This document shows positions 61,801 through 64,000 of a stretch of DNA of 64,000 bases, piece after piece. The DNA comes from Mytilus galloprovincialis (taxonomy: Eukaryota > Mollusca > Bivalvia > Mytilida > Mytilidae). The translations under genes and the position numbers were made by a program. The DNA lies in assembly GCF_965363235.1 (NCBI RefSeq), contig NC_134844.1, forward strand, positions 51,828,872-51,892,871. Reading direction: 5' to 3'. A model generated the notes under the pieces. The model made no database searches and was not told where the DNA came from. It saw only the letters and a program-made list of their open reading frames with translations. The stretch's first letter is position 1. Each line of letters opens with the position of its first letter.

Positions 61801-63466
61801 TTTCGACATATTTCATTCCGTCAAAAATCCAGTTTTTCAATGGAAACCACTTAATTTGTATAATCTTCTATACAATGTCTTTTTACAGCAATACTTATCA
61901 TTGCCATAGTAGCTGCGACAATCTTGATAGTCATCGTTATATTAGTAACGATTGTTCTGTGCAGAAGGTAACGTAGTTTTACTTTTTATTTGATAGTCCC
62001 CTTATTATATTTAACCATTTCCGTTTATACTAATTGAATGAAATTGTTTACCAACCGTCCTCTTTGCATCTTATATATGTATGTAGGGTTTATGTACGAT
62101 CTTATAACGTAACCCGGCGTTTATGGTGTTTGCTACTCTGAGGTTGTAGTGAAACGGATATACAATATATGTATTGAGTATCATACAAATAACTTATAGT
62201 TTGTTATTACATTAGACACACAGTTCGAATAGAGATCTGTTTCAGTTTCAATGCATGAAAGGTACGGCCTTCAATACGGAGCCTTGGCTCAACCCGAAAG
62301 GTAAGATATAAAGAGACCAAAAATTACTAGTGCAAAACAATTCAAACAAGAAAACCAACGGTCGAATTTACAAAACAAAAACCCGAGAAACTCTTAATAT
62401 AAACACAATCAACAATCGACAACTTCGAACTCCAATGAAATTTCATGAGTCTTTTGTAGACGAAACGTGCGTCAGGCGTATATACTAAATTTAGTCCTGA
62501 TATCTATGATGAGTTTACCTATACAATTCTTGCCAGATTTTTGTAAAACTTAAACTGTAGGTTGATATCAACATTATCTTGGACAAATTCTATAATGGTG
62601 AACAATCGACCCTTTTTTATAAAGAGTTGAGCCTCTTGGACATATCAAAATTATGAAAATGGCCTCGTTAGCGTTCTCACGGGTACAATTTTGTCAGATT
62701 TTTATAAGACTTTTACTATAGGTCCATATCAGCAATATCTCGGATAATTTCTATACATATTATGGTAGATGATTGACTCTTTAAAAGAGTTATGCCTCTT
62801 GGAATGTAGAATATGTTTAAAACTGGGGACATTGGAAATATGTTCTTTTATTTATTTGGAATCAGTTTTGAAAAATTATTCTTCTCTTGTACTTCAAATG
62901 GATAGAATTCGCAATGAAATTTTGAATTGTTTTACATTATTTTTTTACCTTTTACAGTTCATTTTCCTATAAATTAAGTGACATAAATATAAACAAAATA
63001 CTGGTAAATCAACCGTGAGAAAAGTGTTTTCGTCATCAATTTATCATAAAACCTGCATACGACTGTCATCTTATCTTAACTTTAGCTTTAAGTTTTATTT
63101 TTCAGAAAGAAAAATACCCAAGTTCCAATTTCAAACGAATCATTGGCGATGGTCGGAAAAGAAGTAATGTATGCACAAGTAAACAAGCCGACCGTTAAAC
63201 GTGACCACAGCACGTCAAGCCAAAAACCACAGCCAGCTGCATCCGATGATACATACGACCACATGGATCATCATCGACTAAGTCAGATCCACAATCCAAC
63301 AGAAAGTAACTATGACACCATGCGCAGTATTGCAAATGCAGGAGAAGAGGAAAACAACTATGACCACGTGACTGGAACTAAAAACGAATCTAAACGATTT
63401 GTAGTTGATGGTGCCTCAAATTACAGTCATGTTGAGGTGGAATGCCACGAGGTTAAAGACATATAG
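38388..63466 (+). CDS. Gene B: CTLD/WSC transmembrane receptor, complete
   Basis: Nine coding exons (38388-38448, 38742-38909, 41122-41240, 43218-43368, 51397-51525, 53367-53531, 60547-61059, 61889-61967, 63106-63466) have GT/AG borders and sum to 1746 nt, giving 581 residues. Domains: signal peptide 1-21; CTLD-1 N-half 22-77 (W35, C42); WSC 77-167 with eight cysteines (C78, 103, 107, 120, 122, 137, 144, 152); CTLD-1 C-half 168-210 (C183, 199, 207); CTLD-2 211-300 (C230, 273, 291, 299); Thr/Ser stalk to ~435; membrane helix ~436-460; tail 463-581 with Y484, Y512, Y531, Y547, Y568, each in Y-x-x-V/M. Calcium/sugar motifs are missing from both CTLDs. It is the tandem paralogue of gene A. Surface signalling through SH2 partners is inferred; the ligand is unknown. 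The nested WSC is unusual. Confidence 0.85.
38742..38909 (+). CDS. Gene B exon 2: CTLD-1 N-half
   Basis: ATATTAG acceptor and G|GTAAGG donor, phase 1 at both ends. It encodes YEWFKAKNQC with the same Trp-to-Cys spacing as NWAYAFNDC in CTLD-2, then GLGWTNF and PWVEYV in place of the second CTLD's FWLSNTRRW region. Confidence 0.82.
38910..41121 (+). other. Gene B intron 2
   Basis: An R3 repeat copy occupies about 40380-40960. No gene was seen in the remainder. Confidence 0.6.
40380..40960 (+). repeat. Repeat R3, uninterrupted copy
   Basis: Repeats of an ACATCCCGTAATTGTGTTATTG-like block are followed by CATATCGTTGTCAATATAATTG and TCCATTCGTTTGATGTG. This copy spans the point equivalent to the giant transposon insertion site without interruption. 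Small open frames here are Cys/Leu-rich repeat translations. Confidence 0.75.
41122..41240 (+). CDS. Gene B exon 3: WSC domain, first half
   Basis: TGTAG acceptor (phase 1) and CAG|GTACTA donor (phase 0). It encodes GCYKFWNG, then KECIIHC and FGLQ, matching the start, C-x(3)-C and GLQ landmarks of WSC domains. Confidence 0.82.
41530..41690. mobile_element. Small foldback element, ~160 bp
   Basis: The left end (GTGATATTAACTGGCTG, then TTTCTGTATTGGCCCTG) is mirrored by the right end (CAGGGCTAATACAGAAA, CAGTCAGTTAATAACAC), with short insertions on the left side. GGCTAATACAG recurs internally. Confidence 0.65.
42290..42690 (-). repeat. Inverted single copy of the 356-bp repeat
   Basis: Landmarks CGCCAGACGCGCGTTTCGTC, CTTTGTACTTG-type and CGAAATGTCCACCAGCAG-type segments match the array at 45531-46836 in reverse order. 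The CGCCAGACGCGCG end is present twice, so this is slightly more than one unit. Confidence 0.8.
43218..43368 (+). CDS. Gene B exon 4: WSC domain, second half
   Basis: TTTAAG acceptor (phase 0) and G|GTAAGT donor (phase 1). It encodes STCSCLPN, KPCDTS, EICS and FCGKIDSGMSLSVYRK, the C-x-C, C-x(6)-C and CGG..SVY landmarks of a WSC domain. Together with exon 3 it makes a 1-1 symmetric module. Confidence 0.85.
43721..43830 (-). repeat. tRNA-like SINE head fragment
   Basis: On the minus strand: GTGGTCGAGTGGTCTAGAG (A-box region) and GAGTTCGAATCACG (B-box region), about 60 bases apart. There is no clean acceptor stem and it is adjacent to SINE pieces, so it is called as SINE-derived rather than a tRNA gene. 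Confidence 0.55.
43838..43977 (+). repeat. 5'-truncated SINE
   Basis: Starts near the B box (GGTTTCGAATCCCGGCG), continues through GAACAAATCTGCG and ACAGATCTAACATTGTTGGG, and ends in a TATATATA tail. Same family as 44447-44615. Confidence 0.7.
44447..44615 (-). repeat. tRNA-derived SINE, near full length
   Basis: On the minus strand it begins GCCCAGGTGGTCGTG and has an A box TGTGGTCTAGCGGGAC (44582-44597) and a B box GGGTTCGAATCCC (44524-44536). A body follows (CGCAAATTTTTTG, AGATCTAACATTGTTGGG, TTTAGACGAGTTGTATA) and a TA-rich end at 44430-44445. Confidence 0.8.
44869..45034. repeat. 166-bp palindrome of two SINE tails
   Basis: Two copies of the SINE tail meet head to head around 44950. 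Arms of ~75 bases run from GGCTGTGTACATTATG to its exact complement CATAATGTACACAGCC, with very few mismatches and a short spacer (GAACAAAAAAT). The shared flank outside the SINE tail (GGCTGTGTACAT) is also inverted, so the duplication includes neighbouring sequence. Confidence 0.9.
45531..46836 (+). repeat. Tandem array, 356-bp unit, ~3.7 copies
   Basis: ACTTTGAATTTTTCG-like starts at 45551, 45907, 46262 and 46618 give a period of 355-356 bases. Each unit holds GACGAAACGCGCGTCTGGCG and GACGTTTCGTCCCCGAGGG. The copies are almost identical, implying recent amplification. The identical 80-residue minus-strand frames in it are repeat translation; 356 is not a multiple of three. Confidence 0.92.
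47170..49140 (-). pseudogene. Decayed reverse-transcriptase retroelement, copy 1
   Basis: The minus strand encodes pieces of a reverse transcriptase in broken frames. An N-terminal stretch is near 48590-48700 (FDFSTLYTTLP). 48205-48561 carries RQVIGIIMGTNSAPRIADLF, and 47576-47974 carries a C-terminal region (EKLLHQGF, HRYKDI). Frames change between pieces and the active-site YLDD part is disrupted, so no enzyme is made. The motifs resemble Penelope-like retroelements, although another non-LTR class is possible and no GIY-YIG domain was found. Copy 2 follows in the same orientation about 0.2 kb downstream on the plus-strand map. Confidence 0.7.
49300..49540 (+). repeat. Repeat with CTCCCGCACCCGGAGGC, plus copy
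   Basis: It contains CGACCATAGAGAAGACAAC and CACCCGGAGGC. An inverted copy lies at about 45040-45320 (TGTCTTCTATGGTCGGG, GCCTCCGGGTGCGGG), and a fragment of one end at 47180-47260. It borders the retroelement copies and may be part of their terminus. Confidence 0.7.
49440..50820 (-). pseudogene. Decayed reverse-transcriptase retroelement, copy 2
   Basis: Same element and orientation as copy 1. Its 3' non-coding part (49474-49900) matches 47190-47620, and its coding part 50232-50729 holds NTFRYLDDILALNNDDF (the RT catalytic YLDD) and DLCPFLDLDIYI. The MGTN-type motif upstream is frameshifted (codes instead for SSEFQWGLT), so the enzyme is broken. Two copies in direct tandem suggest repeated insertion or unequal exchange. 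Confidence 0.7.
51397..51525 (+). CDS. Gene B exon 5: CTLD-1 C-half
   Basis: CTTTTTAG acceptor and G|GTAAGT donor, phase 1 at both ends. It encodes SVGNCLEFD, FKANNC and KLYPMCHD, supplying the last three CTLD-1 cysteines. It is orthologous in position to gene A 2474-2596. Confidence 0.87.
51717..51996. mobile_element. MITE with ~41-bp TIRs and TA target duplication
   Basis: Ends TAACAAGTCAAAAAGGG and its complement continue as inverted repeats for about 41 bases with one mismatch. TA flanks each end (51715-51716, 51997-51998). The 280 bp are non-coding. A TA duplication suggests mobilisation by a Tc1/mariner-type transposase. Confidence 0.85.
52088..52278 (+). repeat. ~190-bp direct repeat, copy 1
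   Basis: Runs from AAACAAGTCTAAATTGAAAA to GACTAACAGGTCGA; nearly identical to 52618-52810. Confidence 0.88.
52618..52810 (+). repeat. ~190-bp direct repeat, copy 2
   Basis: Second copy of 52088-52278, differing at a few bases and in an A-run, followed at once by a microsatellite. Confidence 0.88.
52811..52866 (+). repeat. TA/GT microsatellite
   Basis: About 15 TA units are followed by six GT units and GTT repeats. Confidence 0.9.
53367..53531 (+). CDS. Gene B exon 6: CTLD-2 N-half
   Basis: TTTCCAG acceptor and T|GTAAGT donor, phase 1 at both ends. It encodes NWAYAFNDC and FWLSNTRRW (identical to gene A). Confidence 0.87.
53990..54270 (+). repeat. Degenerate minisatellite, TATGATGTGCAAATATACT-like unit
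   Basis: Roughly ten loosely conserved copies of a ~20-30 base unit containing GTGCAAATAT, all on the plus strand. Confidence 0.7.
55320..55624 (-). pseudogene. hAT-like transposase C-terminal remnant
   Basis: The minus strand encodes HSADVERRFSKMKLFNIDWR, then LTVLSDLLYMV and FDPVQAI, matching the order of the hAT C-terminal dimerisation region (ERxFS, R..L, L..Ll, DPxxAI.lW). A stop follows FDPVQAI, and in-frame MWNISGQRSRQ with PYGRR continues after it, as expected of a decayed copy. No N-terminal or catalytic part was found. Surrounding CTACTGGTCC/GGACCAG motifs at 55060-55130 and 56030-56110 may mark the remains of the full element. Confidence 0.6.
56290..56410 (+). repeat. Short degenerate tandem repeat (AAGATTAAAGTTG unit)
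   Basis: About five copies of a ~25-base unit containing AAGATTAAAGTTGG / AGAATAAAGTTGA. Confidence 0.75.
56782..58075 (+). repeat. Dispersed element CTAGAGGCTCTAAAGAGCC...CCAGGTGAGCTA
   Basis: Begins AAACTAGAGGCTCTAAAGAG and ends after a run of ACGACGGACGACGACG and TTGGCCCTTTGGGCCAGG. GCTCACCT near the start is the complement of AGGTGAGC at the end, a possible short terminal inverted repeat. It contains a ~502-bp internal direct duplication (ATGGTTAAAAATTGACTATA at 57019 and 57521). A rearranged copy lies at 11740-12290. I remember this as a common Mytilus repeat; no protein. Confidence 0.75.
60547..61059 (+). CDS. Gene B exon 7: CTLD-2 C-half and stalk
   Basis: TTTATAG acceptor and TCAG|GTACTT donor, phase 1 at both ends. 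It encodes DFCVAARI, RRC and LPALCV, then ~137 Thr/Ser-rich residues. The stalk includes two adjacent 27-codon repeats (from 60807 and 60888; STLSSKIVSTTA / STFSSKYVSTTA) that are absent from gene A. Confidence 0.88.
61060..61888 (+). other. Gene B intron 7
   Basis: Possible decayed relative of the 7530-7970 MITE at 61380-61600 (motifs such as CGAGTTAGTTTAGTC and TGATATAACGATG). Otherwise nothing recognised. Confidence 0.4.
61889..61967 (+). CDS. Gene B exon 8: transmembrane helix
   Basis: TTTTACAG acceptor and AG|GTAACG donor. It encodes AILIIAIVAATILIVIVILV and TIVLCR. Same 79-nt length and phases as gene A 9208-9286. Confidence 0.9.
61968..63105 (+). other. Gene B last intron
   Basis: It holds a diverged R1 fragment (62250-62430, minus), a short piece of the 356-bp repeat (GACGAAACGTGCGTCAGGCG near 62458) and a two-copy ~161-bp tandem repeat at about 62520-62810. 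Confidence 0.6.
62520..62810 (+). repeat. Two-copy tandem repeat, ~161-bp period
   Basis: GCCAGATTTTTGTAAAACTT at 62532 corresponds to GTCAGATTTTTATAAGACTT at 62693, with matching downstream blocks (AGAGTTGAGCCTCTTGGA / AGAGTTATGCCTCTTGGA). Confidence 0.7.
63106..63466 (+). CDS. Gene B exon 9: cytoplasmic tail and stop
   Basis: TTTTTCAG acceptor completes a split Arg codon. 119 further residues run to TAG. Tyrosine motifs are YAQV (484), YDHM (512), YDTM (531), YDHV (547) and YSHV (568). The tail is His/Asp/Asn-rich. The repeated N-Y-D-x-M/V pattern suggests several SH2-binding sites; YxxM fits PI3K-type sites. SNYDTM is shared in part with gene A. Confidence 0.9.
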
Positions 63467-63558
63467 TTGGAGTAATCGAAATTAAGTTGTATATGTACTT
63501 TTTTCAGAAGAACATCAAGCATGCATTTTTTAATGCGACAAGACGCTTAAAATATATA

Positions 63559-63602
63559 ATCAAGGATTTGTATAGTAAGATCTTGCTATACAAATCCTTG
63601 AT
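63559..63602. repeat. Perfect 17-bp inverted repeat downstream of gene B stop
   Basis: ATCAAGGATTTGTATAG and its exact complement are separated by 10 bases and lie about 90 bases after the stop, probably in the 3' UTR, where the RNA would form a hairpin. A related piece (AAGTCCTTGATATAATC) recurs near 63759. Confidence 0.85.
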
Positions 63603-63791
63603 ATAATCAACATGTAGATGAATCTTAGTTTACACACAAGTCACTATTATTGAGTTTGAGAATTGTATTTATACAAGACCGTTAACGGAATTCACTATTT
63701 TATACAATCAATAGACGTATCTGCATTGAAAGGTCGATGTGAAAGAGTGAAGATTTTACAAGTCCTTGATATAATCAAATATATTGGTATC

Positions 63792-63797
63792 AATAAA
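63792..63797 (+). terminator. Candidate polyadenylation signal AATAAA for gene B
   Basis: First canonical AATAAA after the gene B stop codon, about 325 bases downstream. No cDNA evidence; AATAAA is frequent by chance in AT-rich DNA. Confidence 0.3.
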
Positions 63798-63802
63798 GAA
63801 CG

Positions 63803-64000
63803 TTCAATATTAAGTTCTATAGTAGAATACATCTTCAAAAATGATGCTTATAAAGATGGTTAATTAGTGATGCAACCACATAATATTCCTATTATGTGAA
63901 TTTTATATTTTAGTCACAAGTTGATTGTAGCCCTATTTATTTTGAAAATATAAAAACAGACAAAATCAAACGTTTTGTGAAAATGTAACCAATTTTTACA
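63803..64000. other. 3' flank of gene B
   Basis: AT-rich, no recognisable gene or repeat. Confidence 0.4.

Overview
The window is eukaryotic, intron-rich, AT-rich DNA. Its dispersed repeats match, from memory, families common in mussels (Mytilus), so a bivalve mollusc is the best guess. No bacterial genes, rRNA or functional tRNA genes were found. Most of the sequence is introns and repeats.

Two tandem, same-strand paralogous receptor genes can be assembled from exons with good splice sites and matching phases. Gene A enters from the left (exons at 2474-2596, 3054-3230, 6904-7269, 9208-9286, 11038-11293); its 5' exons lie outside the window. Gene B appears complete (nine coding exons, 38388-63466). 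Its exons sum to 1746 nt, 581 codons plus stop. Predicted gene B order: signal peptide, N-half of a C-type-lectin-like domain (CTLD), an eight-cysteine WSC domain, C-half of that CTLD, a second CTLD, a Thr/Ser-rich stalk, one membrane helix, and a cytoplasmic tail with five Y-x-x-V/M motifs. The WSC module sits exactly in the phase-1 intron that divides the CTLD, so one domain appears nested in another. The architecture suggests a surface receptor that signals through phosphotyrosine, but ligand and function are unknown.

Between the two genes lies the other main feature, a single ~20-kb DNA transposon (12633-32628). It has ~6-kb near-identical terminal inverted repeats, each holding an intact DDE integrase-like transposase ORF, and a ~8-kb unique centre. 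The sequence TTTATG flanks it on both sides as a 6-bp target-site duplication. Its flanks are the two halves of a dispersed repeat that has another copy near 40.4-41.0 kb.

The introns hold MITEs with recognisable terminal inverted repeats, foldback elements, tRNA-derived SINE pieces including a 166-bp palindrome, a 356-bp tandem repeat, two tandem decayed reverse-transcriptase elements, a hAT-like transposase remnant and several minisatellites. For reference, R1 is a ~370-bp dispersed repeat, R3 is the repeat hit by the giant transposon, and R4 is a third dispersed family.
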